DNA from: Acridotheres tristis
Taxonomy: Eukaryota; Chordata; Aves; Passeriformes; Sturnidae
Assembly: GCA_037013685.1 (NCBI GenBank)
Contig: CM072887.1
Location: forward strand, 37,189,154 to 37,253,153
DNA: 64,000 nucleotides
Reading direction: 5' to 3'
Shown: positions 14,642 through 26,194 of the stretch, in pieces
How positions within the stretch are numbered: position 1 is the first letter of the stretch
How the letters are laid out: every line of letters begins with the position of its first letter
Program-made: the position numbers and the translations under genes
Notes under the pieces: generated by a model
The model's input: only the letters and a program-made list of their open reading frames with translations
Databases searched by the model: none
Told to the model about the DNA's origin: nothing

Positions 14642-17600
14642 CCTCATTTCTCTGAGCAAAACAGAGAAACATTTTTCTTTATGGCTTGAAAAGTTATTTG
14701 AGTTACTTGAAGTTACTTAACTACTACCTAGGTATGTTTGGTTTGAGTAATGAGTCTCTTTTTAAATTGCTTTGACAAACAGTAAAAACCTAAAGCTTAC
14801 AATGTCCTAAAATAAAGCTAACAACATATTACTATAACAGAAATTTTATTTTACGAGTCTCATTTGAGTTTATAGAAACAGTAGTAACTTCCTGTTCTTA
14901 AACTGAGGTCACATTTTTGTACATACAAAAAGTAAAAAATACAAACTTGTTACTTTTTTACTGCATTTTTTGGGAGGAGGGAGGAAATAAGGAAGAATTT
15001 TCAATTTTATTTTCTGAAATTTGGCTTCTGTGCATAGTTTTATGCTGTATCTGAAACTTGTCTATTTTGCACTGTGGGCCTAGTGGTGCTGCTTTTTAAT
15101 TTTCTTGGCACACTGAGGTTATGTTAATGTGTTCAATGTAAGTTTCTATTAAAAATATACTGTAGTAACATCTTTGTATACTTTCATGCAAAGCTTTGGA
15201 GTTAGTGAAATTTCACATTTCTTACTAAGTGCTAAGCAGTGTCAGGAAAGATTGTTAATGTTAGTAATGGTGTATTATTGTAAATGTTAGCAGCATGGGA
15301 AAATAGGGAAGAAAAATTCTCTCTTAAAAAAGTTTACAGTTATTTTGTAACAAAAAAAGCAAAGGGTCGGTGGGAATGTATTGCAATTTTACAAAGTTGT
15401 CTTCAATATACTCCCTTAAGACCTTCACTAAGATTTATGCAGGGGAATCCCTATTGCTATATCTTGTATTTTTTATCTACATGAGAGGCATGTGCAACTT
15501 CTCCTTGAGGAAATGCTAACAACACGGTCAGATTTTCAGGCAAAGGCTGAGCCACAGGGCTCTGGAAATGACAGGCAAATTGAGAAGAGGGAAGTAGAAG
15601 CGTGGATATGTTGGCATTAAAATGCAAGGTATCAGCAGCTGTTTATTCTGATACTTCCAAAAGGTCACTTATTTATTACATTTTATTTTTTCTCCTCTTG
15701 ATATTTCTTTCCCCTCCTTTTCTTTAGGAGGTCTGTAAATTCAGTTTGGAAAAAAAAAATCCAGTCACTTATTCCTAATTATAAAAAAAAAAAATTGAAA
15801 TTTCACAAATTTGTATATGAATTACTGTAGTTTTGTCACTTTGTAGGCTTTTAATGTAAATGAGTGAAAGTTTCTGGAATTCATGTTTAGATTAAGCAGG
15901 AATATAGCACCTGAAGAGAAGTGTGGGTTTATTTTGCTGCTTCTTGACTCTTTTAGTTTGTTCAACATCACTTGTATGTGGAGCTGTAATAAAAAGGCAG
16001 GAGCCCAGGGGTTTGAGGATGAGTTTAGCTGCAAAATAGATCAATTTAACACTGAATTCAGATTATTGGTGAGGGGAATGTTAATACATTGGCCAGGTTT
16101 GCTGTGTGAAGCAGCAATCAAGTCAAAATAAGACAGAGGAAACAAAATATGGAATGGAGAAATAAAAATGGCTGAAATTCAGTAAGGACAGATGCCACAA
16201 TTATGTGCAGCAGTTACTGTTGATGAAAGTTACATGATAGTACTTCAGAAGAGGAAAGAAAATGTTGGAAAACATAGACAATTACACTGCTAGCCTAGGA
16301 GCTGATCATGTCATCCATTGAACACAAAAGTATAATTTGTTTTATGTTTTATTACTTGGCCAAGTGCTAGTGGCTAATACAACATAAAGTGCAGTTTTCC
16401 AAGTACAGCATGCTGTAAATGTAAATAGCGTTCCAAATTGGAGTCAAGAACAGTGTTTGGGGGTTGGGGTTTTAGATCATTGGTTTTTGTTTGTTTGATT
16501 GGTTTTCTCTTAACCATTTAAAAAAAAAATTCTCAGAGAAATATTTTGGAGTAGTATCTCGTGTGGACTAAAAGACTGAGAAACCAATGAGCTGACAATT
16601 TTTTCCATATAAACACAATTGAGGAATAGTGATAGCACTTTACTGTAAACAATAAAGTATTCCAAAATATGAAATCACTGCTCAGGTGTTTCCCTAAGAT
16701 CCCAAATCATTGAATCAGAGGTGCCTATGATGCTTTCTACCATTAGTGTTCATTGCACTAATTTTACTAAAGTAAAAGTTTCATATTAATGGAAAAGTGA
16801 AAAACTAGGATGATTACCTTGAAGCTATAAATAAAGGGAACACCTCAGTATGCTATTTATGTTTTACTTAATCATTCATAACTGCAAAAACTTCCAGTCC
16901 TACATAAAAATACAGGAACCTAATTCATGATGAAGTCCTTTATGGTTGTGCTGGGGATGCCTCCTTTTTTTTTTTTTCCTCCCTCACCTTCTGGTCAGTG
17001 ATTTGCAGGAGGGCAAAGTGGGAAGCACCTCCTGTGTTTCTGTGGCCCAGTATTAGGGCACTCCTGGAACACCACCTGGTGATGTTGGTGACTTTTTACT
17101 TGAGGCAGTACTAGGATCGTCATGCTCAGTTCCTGGACCGCGTGCAAGCCGCTGGGTAGTTACATTGCATTTTCTTAGGGTTTCAATAACTTTTTTCAAG
17201 CAAATTTCTTGAAGTTGCCATGCCTTGAGTTAGTTTTGGACAGTATATTAGATCAGGTCCTTTTGGATGTCAGCACTTCCAGATCTCCTAGCATGAAAAT
17301 CCTGGATGGAAAATGATCATCAGATTTCAGTTTAATTAAGACTATTTTGCCTGTCAGCATGAACTTCAGCAGAGTTTTAGTTTCCTTGGTAAGTTTCTGG
17401 GTGGAATAGAGGCACGTGTTAGCAAGGCTAATAACCTTGGTGTCCTAGTCTTCTTCCTGGCTAGAAGGAAATAAAATAGTAAATTGAAACATAATACAGC
17501 TGGAATACTGCCTAAATAAAAATTGAGATATACAAAAGAATCTTAATGTACTTAAAAGAGTCAATTCAATAGTATTATATAGTAAAATATGTTATCAGTG

Positions 17601-18747
17601 ACATGTCGGTTCTGCTTCAAGAGATACCTTTTCATGTTCATAAAGATAGATCTATTCTAGATTTGTTTTCTGTTACATACATATATGTACATAATTTTAA
17701 CATCCTGTTAATTATTTTTAAAATAAGAATCATGAAGTGTTTGAAGTAAATTGAGTAATTTACTATGTGCATGGTACATAGGTGCTGCTTGATAATAAGG
17801 TATATAAAAGAACACTTACTTTTGCCATCCTTCTCCATCTGAAGCTGAACAGTGGAATCAGGTTTATACTGATTAATAATGCTCATAAACTCAGAGGCAA
17901 ATAGGTTTATGCAGAAGTGATTTTAGAACATTTGTGGGTTATTTTGGAGTTAATTTCATTAGTGACTGATGATGAATGGGCTTGAGTCATGAGTTAAAAT
18001 ATACTTACTGCCTATATTTCCTGATTAGAGAATGCTCTGAGGAATGTGTCCACTCTCACAGATTAGGTTTTGTTGGTTGAAGCCTGCACTGAAAAATGTC
18101 TTTTGTAACCTTGTGATTCAGAATATGGGGGTACTTCCCTTCAAAAAGCCATCTAAAGCTACCTCTGAACCCAAAAGTCTCCCATTCAGGATTTGTTGGT
18201 ATTTCATTGTCTTTCAAGGGAATTTGGTGTTTGTTTAGTGAGTGGTCAGTGTGTAAAAGGAATCACACTATTGTGAAATGTTTTATACTGTTTATTCCCT
18301 TTTCTGTAGAGGAATAAAACCATTCTTGGATATCAGTGTAACTGTAGCCATATAAAGTTTACTATGCCAAGAATACTGATAAAGTGTTAAAACTCTACCT
18401 GTAGTCCGAAGTCAGAGAAGTGAACAATCTCACTGCTCTGCCCGGGTAAAGTTTGTTACTTCACAGTAATTTTAAGTATCGATATTAAAAATTGCACCCA
18501 TCTCTAACGAATGTATTCAGCTATTAAATTTATACTGTGCATTTCATGTGCTAAATCCTCATTTATTTCCATGTGGATACCAATGCATGCAAAACTTTTT
18601 TACTTCCATCCCACAGCAGTGAAATACTCAGTCTTAACAGACTCCTGGGCTTTGATAGCACTCGACAATACAGCTTGTTCCACAAGCCTTATTTTTCACA
18701 CGGGCACAACTTGGGAGAAGCATGCAAGAAGTGGCTGGGGAATGCAG

Positions 18748-18937
18748 CCGTGTCGCCGGTTTCGCAGGCTGTTCCCGTTTTTTGCCGGGCGGTGCCGGGA
18801 GCATCCCCGGTGCCCGCAGCGCTCAGTGCACTCCTGCGCTCCAGAGCTGCGGCTTTGGAAACATCCAGCGCCCTGCTTGGAGCGCTCAGGAGCCATTCTT
18901 CCTGCAGGGCAGAGCTGAGCTCGGGGCGGTGTCTGGT
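18748..18937. other. Short CpG-dense GC-rich patch in intron 3
   Basis: I count 17 CpG dinucleotides in about 190 bp, in an intron that is otherwise nearly free of CpG. The motif AGCGCTCAG occurs twice (near 18819 and 18881), and GCCGGG/GCCGGT words recur. Overlapping open frames on both strands are a by-product of high GC. It could be a small CpG island or alternative promoter, a GC-rich repeat or LTR piece, or a recently inserted sequence. I do not recognise a known family. Confidence 0.5.
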
Positions 18938-21900
18938 TGGAAATCTCCTGAGCACAAAGCCTCTGTTGAGGCTTTGAGACAGAACAGATTGTGTCATTTA
19001 AACATTAGGTTTTTTCATGCGGCCAGATTTTTTTTTTTTTAACAGTTCTTAAAAGATGCTTTAGATAATGCCCTTTGACAATGTTCAAAAGCTGCTGGCT
19101 AGTTTAGTGTGTGCTGGAATACACCCACTTTTTCAATACAAAATTGTCTTGATGTGGGGGGCTTGGTATACAATAATAATTTATACTTAAAGACTCGATA
19201 AATAGCATAACTTGTTTGACAATCAAAACAACAAGTATGTGACTGTTACTGTAAGCAATCGATCACTTGTTTCTGTAGGTAAAAACTTCGATCAGAAATT
19301 CTAGATGTGGAGTAAGCTGCCATGTTCTCCCTGACCAGGTGCTATTCCCTCAGCATGCCTTTGTAATCTTACTTTTTTTATCAGCTTTCTGCTTGTGAAC
19401 TGCTGCCATTAGAAACTCAGTAGGAGCAAAAGTCTGTGTTAATTTGCCTGACTGTAACTGCACAATTAAAGCAGTTTATCAGCAGGGGTTAAGACAATCA
19501 GTGTGTTCTGATGCTTCATGTTATAAAATTACTTCTGTTGTTCAAACAGATACTGTAATTAGTGCATCATTTTAAACTGGTTTTCTGCCGGTCTGGCTTG
19601 GGCTTTCGTCTGATGAAAACCTCTATTTTTGATACTTACCTAAGCACTTATTTTGTTTGCAGGCCTCATGTAAATTAACAACTGTTGAAATGTTAGTGTC
19701 AGGACTGTATCGTTCAAATACAAGTTTGGGGATGGATGGGTTGTTTTTCAGGATTTTTTTCTTTGTTTTATCACCAGTCAATCCTGTCAAGACCTAAGAT
19801 TCGGTCGCAAAAATGGAACGAGGAAGTTTACAGTCTATGGTTGCTACTGTAATACTGGCATTTAATGCACAGATGAGCAGGTTGTTTCATTCCATATAAC
19901 AAAGATGACTGTGTCTTCTGTCCCTGGCACGTGCGTAATTGGATTTCATTTAGGATACTTTGATGAGACATGGCAAGACAGTCTTTTGAGGGACAGCTAT
20001 GGGTTAAAATACCGTCCCTCACCTTCTCGTTTTCCCAGCTACAGCACTGACCTTGTGTTGGCACTCTGTGAAGCCCTTTATGGTTGTAAACTCCCTTGTC
20101 CAGCAGAAAATGAGGGGGGAAGTGGGGAGGCATCTGCTGCATCAGCATGTGGTCTGAAAGGCTGCTGTGGTGCTGGGGCCAATCCCAGTGGGAGCAGTAA
20201 GGGCTGCCTGGCACGGGCACTGAACCTTAGGAAGTTGTTACACTGCTCAGGAAATGATGCAGTAATACAACGCTAAGAGACTATCCAAGGGATTTTTGCT
20301 TCATTACATCTGGACTTCTCATGAATATGGATCAGCTGATGTGGAATTATTTGTAGACTGAGTGGTTTATTCCTTGCACAATGTTACAGAAATCTTCTGT
20401 CTTCTGGATGTTTGCTTTGAAGTATCTCTGCAGCATAGAAGCCAAAAACTTAAAAATACAATTCTGTAGCTCAGGCTGGCAGAACAGTTGCAGGAACGGA
20501 AGTTTCATTAAATAACACAAGACAAGACAGCTTTTGAAAGGTTAAGGTTTGTTTCATTCAACAAAACAACTCTTGAAAGGTTGGGAGTATATGACTTGAG
20601 GGCAAAGTGCATTCTTCTAAGATTCCTCTGACTTGGTTTTACCAGTTCAACTGTGTCAACAAAAGGTTGTAAAGTAAGATGTAAACTGTATTCAATGGTT
20701 GAATAATGTTTCTCTTGGACTTACTGATTCAGATATTGTTGCATGGCCACAATACATATCACGTCTTACTTAAAAATACTAAAATTAAATCAGGACTAGA
20801 ATTTATTTTAAATTACCTTTTTTGTGACTTTTTGGTTAAATTTAACTTCTGTTTCAAAATTCTTTAAAATCAACATGTTAACTTTATTTTTTTTAATTCA
20901 CACATCTTCTTTTAAACTGGCCTTTGAATTATTTTTGAAACTTTGATATATATGTGTGAATGTTTTCATTATGGAAAAGAAATATTCACCTAGAGCTACT
21001 GTCAATTTTAATGTACCTATGGCACAATTTATTAGACAAAAAATATTGTGAGATTTTTATTGAATAGCTGAATTACTTCTCTCCACATTTTACCTCCTCC
21101 ATTTGACTGTGAGAAGTGGCTGTGAGTGATTATACTGGGTTATATATCTTAGGATAATTTTAATTAAAGTTCTTAGAGTATACTTGAATCAAACCTTTGT
21201 ATAGTTTGAAGGATAAAGCTATTCTGATGGCTTTTAATTTTAGTGTTCAATTTGACATCATATGAAAACATTCTTCCCTTTTACTCTATCTTTTCTGTGG
21301 TTTTTGTCATTCAGCAGGGGGACCAGCTTGTTTAATAGGTTGATGAAAACAGAATTTAATAGCCTATCACTTCAAGATGAGTGAGAACACTAAGGTTAAT
21401 TTTCAACACTTGCTTGAGCTGGTGACTTCTTTAAACGATCCCTCCTGTTGGTACTAAGCTGATTTTGGATCTTTTTAGTGGCCTACATTACAGGAAATTG
21501 TATGAGATGGAGTGGAAAAAAGTGCATAGACTGGAAGCTGCATGTTTTTTTATTACTATAGAATAGCCCATAGCTTTCTGAAAAAAGTGCCATGTGGGAA
21601 ACTTGCTTCCACTCTTACCACATTGCATTCTTTCTTTAATTCCTTCTTTATTGTCTAACTAATATTTCTCTGGCTGCATATAAACAGATACTAGCGTAGT
21701 ATTTTTTCAGCATTTATTTCATTTTTTCTTTAATGGTATTCTGACACTTGGAAGTGACTGGATCCTACTTCACCAGTTTTTAATATGTCAACTTTTCTTT
21801 GTCATTTGGCCATACTAAGAAGGTCTTGGGGGTGAGCAATAAGGTTTGAGGGGTATTTTTATGTTGATGATGAATTTTTTGATGGCTTTCTTTGTGTTGA

Positions 21901-22839
21901 TATTTTCCTTTTCCAACATTTGAATAATTTTAACAATTTCAGTCAACCTTGATACTTCTTTCATTAGGATTTGAAGTTCTTTGAAACCTCTTGGCTAGAT
22001 AGAGACCTAACTTCGTACTCTATTCTAGAGGAATTTTAACCTTTGTAATATTTATGTTTGATTTTATAGATTTAAGTCAATTGCATCCTTTACCTGCTTT
22101 TCTGCTTCCTCCTAAATCCTTCCCCAAGAAAATTCCTGTAGCTACACTATTTATTTTTTTTTGTGTGTGTGTGCAGCTAAATTTTGAGGACTTGTAGCAA
22201 TATATTTTTTTAGCTACCTAATACATTGACCCTAATAGCAAGATAAATATTGAGTAGTCCATTATTGTGCATAGGTGCTCTGAGGATTAATGAGTGTATA
22301 AGCACAGGTAAGAGAATTAAAGCAAATCTGTCTACAGAATTAGGCGATATTTAAGGATACTGAAATTTCTGCCAAACAAGGAACACAGTGAAATTTCATC
22401 TGCCATTTATGTTGTCCTTAATGTTCTTTAATTTAGCAGACAAGATAGTTTGGTTATAATTAAGCTTTTCTAATATTGCTGTTCCCCAAGGTTGTGGCAT
22501 AAATCACTTTTCTTTGTAGTTTTCTACATCTTCTGTCTCCATTTTTCTTGCATAATTCTTCCATAAACAATCTCTGGGATGCAGGAAGGCTTCATGCTGA
22601 CAATTGCTTCTTGTGTATGTAATATAATTTTGAATATATGCAGTTGAATTTCTTTTTCCCCGAGTCTTAGTCGGGTTTTCTGATTTCCCTGGTGCTGTTT
22701 CTTCCTTCAGTGTGTGTGCCCTTCCTGCTGCAGTAGCAAATGTTTCTTTCCCAAAATAATTCTCATGGCAATTTCTCCTACTCCTGACTGCTTTTTCAAC
22801 AGGTAGATCTGGAAACTAGGCTGAATGGCTCAACAGTTG

Positions 22840-23085
22840 CTATTGAAGGACAAAGGGTAATGGGCACACTGAAACAAGAAATTATGTTTAAACATAAGAA
22901 AAAGCTTTTTTTTGTTGTTGTGACTGAACAGTGGTTGAACACTGAATAGGTCTCCCAGACAAGGGGATGGAGTCTTTATCCTTGGAGATGTTTAAAACCT
23001 GGCCTGTAGCAACATTGAGTTGGCCCTGCCCTGAGCAGGGGGTTTGGATGGGATGATGTTCAGGGTCCTAATTTTAAGATTGGAA
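22840..23085 (+). mobile_element. CR1 LINE 3' end, 5'-truncated and degraded
   Basis: This stretch follows the 3' part of avian/reptilian CR1 from memory: a GGACAAAGGGTAATGGGCAC block, a block resembling GTGACCGAACA..GG, then GGAGTCTTTATCCTTGGAGA, TTTAAAACCTGGCC, CCCTGAGCAGGGGGTTTGGA and TGGGATGATGTTCAGGGTCC. It has several indels and ends near a TTGGAAAAGA remnant. There is no coding capacity. It lies in intron 3 in the same orientation as QKI. Confidence 0.85.
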
Positions 23086-24715
23086 AAGATAATGAGGTAG
23101 CATAAAAAATGGTAGCTGTTAAGTGCAAGAGATTTACAGATTATCTCTCTTTCATGACAGTAACTACATTTTGCATTGCTTTTTGTTGGAACGAATGAGC
23201 TAGTAAAGACCTGAATTTCCCAATTTGGGTAAAACCAAACATGTATATAATCAAATACACATAACATTCAAGTGGCAATTTCGATCAAACAAATGACGTT
23301 TCTTAGAAAACTGTTAACCTGCTAAGAAAACCATCTCGTCAGATGGAATGGGAGCACTGGATGAAATCATAACCCCAGTGTATTGAGGCAGAACATAAAC
23401 TGGAAGCACATTCCAAAGTCTGTTTTTTCTCTTTTATTTGTTAAACATAGTGTGAAATTTTATTCTTCTTAGCCTTTCTTTCAGTTTTAGCATTTGACTT
23501 AATAAATAGCACTGTCAACAACAGTGCTTTTATTACTATACTTCATGGCCACAGAAGAGTTTATCATAGCCATACACTACTTCAGTTATCATATTAGTAA
23601 GTAGTTTGTATGATTGCTTGTGCTGTGAGGTCTCACCCTAATCATACCTGTGATTGTAAATCTTACACACAGCATGTTCTACCTAAAAGTAAATTAGGGG
23701 GATAAAAAATCTTCAGTATCATTTGCTTGTCTTGTGTTCAGCTTTTTGTTCTCTTTTTAAACTGAACAAAAAATTCTCATGCTGCAACAGAGTAATTTGG
23801 AGTAGAGTGCTAATACTTGATGTAACATTAATCTGAAACAAGTTTTGGAGTCTTTGCACCACGTTCTTTTCATTACGAGAGAAAAGGATACAACACCATA
23901 AAGCCCCTTTATGTTTGCCTACACTCTGTATAACCATGATGCATGGTGTTTAATGTCATGGTAGCTAAAACTGTGTTTCAGGCATTCCTTGTCTTTCAGA
24001 AACAGAACTTGCTGCTTTACCTGGGGACACCTTTCCTTCTCATTTATTCCTCTTGGCCTTGTAAAATTTTTTAATTTGTTTTGCCTCCTGTGATACTGTA
24101 GTTGTGCAGGTTTCTTGCATCTGGTGTTAGTAACTAGGACCTTTCCCATTCCAGCACTGTCAGTGCAAGAAGAGGTAGTTGCACATTTCTTCCTCTGCCC
24201 TCTGCTGGTTTAGGAACCTTCTCTCATTCTTCATACCTGTAATGTATTATTTTGTATATTCCCTCATATTGATGTAGCTTGTCACCATCTTGAAAGAAAA
24301 CAGCTTACTTCTGCTTTGGATTTAAAAAAAAAATAATGGAATTGTTTAAAAAGTAATAGTGGAGTTTTGATCATGATTGAATAAATAAGTAGCAAATACC
24401 TTGTCATAGACAGTTCTTTCAAATATTACATTTCAACAGAGACCATGTTATAACTCAGCTGCACTTTGCATCACATTCTCTATTATATCATAACTGAGAG
24501 TTATTTTTCCCTCTGTTTCCAGCTTTTGAAATTGGCAAACCTATTTTCACAGCCACCTTTGTTAAAATTGTTGGCAAAGATAACATTAAAAACAACAAAA
24601 CACACCACTGTATCTGATAGTATGGAGTACTGGATATGTGCACGTTACATACACAGTGAAAAGTAGTTACAACGTACTGATTATTTTACATGCATTTTTC
24701 ATACATGGTTCAATT

Positions 24716-24733
24716 CCCCCCCCCCCCCCCCCC
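24716..24733. repeat. Poly-C run (18 C)
   Basis: Eighteen uninterrupted C on the + strand in an AT-rich context. The length is prone to slippage and sequencing error. The C strand could form an i-motif and the G strand a quadruplex. Confidence 0.9.
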
Positions 24734-26050
24734 ATTTTTATGCTTGTCTATTCCACAAAACATTTCACACTTAGCTGAATTAAAAATAAAACACTCTAAG
24801 GAGCAGTGCTCCCTTAGATATATGTGAATACGAGATACTGCAAACATTTGTTGATATTAAGTCTTAGAACATTTCCTCATTGTAACTGATTTCCTGGAGG
24901 AATTTTTCATTAAATCTGGGGGAAAAGACATATTTGCAATTAAAAAAAAAAAAAGACAAAGTGTGAATTGTGGTTAAGCCACGAGGATTTATCTTACAAA
25001 TAGAAGGCTGTTCTATTATACCCAGCTTTTTAAGTTTTAAGTAAGTAGGGTTTATTTATGTAGGCTTTTCTTTAGATTCAAACACGTATTAAACCTTCTT
25101 TTGACGACCTATTTTTTTTTAACTTGTTACATTATATTTTAAATATTGTCAAATTTAAATGAGGTTTCATGAAAAATTAGCTAACTTTATTCACTGTTTA
25201 ATGAAAAAGGAGTTGGGAAGTTTCTTCTGTCTTGTGTTTCATTATCTTATTTTTTGGAAGAGAGGCTACTTGAATGTGTTACTTAAGTTTATTGGCTTCT
25301 GTTATTCAAAATTGGAATGCTTTGTTTAGCATGCTTTCCCTTTCTAAAAACATTTCTAATATTTATCTTTGGGATTACAGATGCCATGGATGTGATGAGT
25401 ACCTGTATAATAGTGACCATCTTGCCACTTGCCCTTCTGTAACTTCAGTATTAAAGCCTTTTCATCTCCTCCTTTCTTTTCTTCATCCATTACATGTAGC
25501 TCTTCTTTGAAAATGGCAACTTCTGTTCCTTTTGTAGAGTTTGATTCTTTGAATCTAGTTTTCATGAGTATTTGAAAGTGATTTCGAACACTGGAGAATT
25601 GCTTTCTTGTCCTTTGGAGTGATTCACATGGAGTTTCTGTGTCTGGTGTCTGTTTCACTTTTCTTCAAAAGATTGGTTGCTTAACCATTATGATGTCTTA
25701 CCTGTTTAACTCTTCAAAGACTCTAAATAATACTCACAGTAATATTGTGTTTGTATTCTTATTCTTGTCCCTTTATTCAGCTGAGGAAGGTGTTCTGAAG
25801 ACTCTTAAGAAATAGCATATGTATTGTAGTCTTTTAAAAGTGTAATACAGAGTAGGAGCTCCCAAAATACAAACAAAATCCCAAAAATGATATTTTGAAG
25901 GCTGACCTCACATACTGTGAAAGTCTCCAAAGTACAAAGAAACACTGCTGAAAATAAAGTGCCTACTATTGACAGAATTGAATTTGTCTACATTTGTGAT
26001 TGCTTTATACAGAATGTGTTTCATAGCTTCCATGTTTTAATTTTTTGTAG

Positions 26051-26194
26051 GAAGAACAGAATCGAGGCAAGCCCAACTGGGAACACCTGAATGAAGATTT
26101 ACATGTACTTATCACTGTGGAGGATGCTCAAAACAGAGCAGAAATAAAGCTGAAGAGAGCTGTTGAAGAAGTAAAAAAGTTACTGATACCCGCA
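26051..26194 (+). CDS. QKI: QKI exon 4: second half of KH domain
   Basis: This 144-nt exon has phase 0 at both ends and encodes 48 residues, [13 protein letters not shown] through KKLLIPA, corresponding to about residues 136-183 of the 341-aa QKI-5. It follows TTTTTTGTAG and ends at GCA|GTAAGT, a strong donor. It covers the extended variable loop, strand and last helix of the maxi-KH fold, which grips the ACUAA core of target RNA. The translation is open throughout and agrees with mammalian QKI from memory, except for Ile where I recall Val (LLIPA against LLVPA), a conservative change. Because the exon is symmetric, skipping it would keep the frame but destroy the KH domain. Confidence 0.98.

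Larger units (their letters stand above)
1..26050 (+). other. QKI: QKI intron 3, 3' portion
   Basis: This is AT-rich intronic sequence ending in a pyrimidine tract and TTTTTTGTAG just before exon 4. I found no QKI exon 3 in it, so the upstream exon lies before the window. Contents I can name: an (AAAC)n run at 2711-2726, TG repeats at 5304-5322 and 22162-22173, a (TA)n run at 7574-7592, poly-T or pyrimidine runs at 5507-5547, 12359-12375 and 14627-14641, an A/C-rich tract at 8504-8617, a T/G-rich tract at 12357-12487, a GC-richer patch at 13410-13650, a CpG-dense patch at 18748-18937, a CR1 fragment at 22840-23085 and an 18-base poly-C run at 24716-24733. The open frames here are short, lack recognisable domains and look random. 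Confidence 0.9.

Noticed and set aside
17966..18024. C/D-box snoRNA-like TGATGA ... CTGA pair
   Set aside because: No terminal stem flanks the boxes and no clear internal C'/D' pair; likely chance in AT-rich DNA.
18511..19042. Several overlapping open frames over 100 codons on both strands
   Set aside because: They coincide with the CpG-dense patch; multiple frames are open at once and none looks like a known protein.
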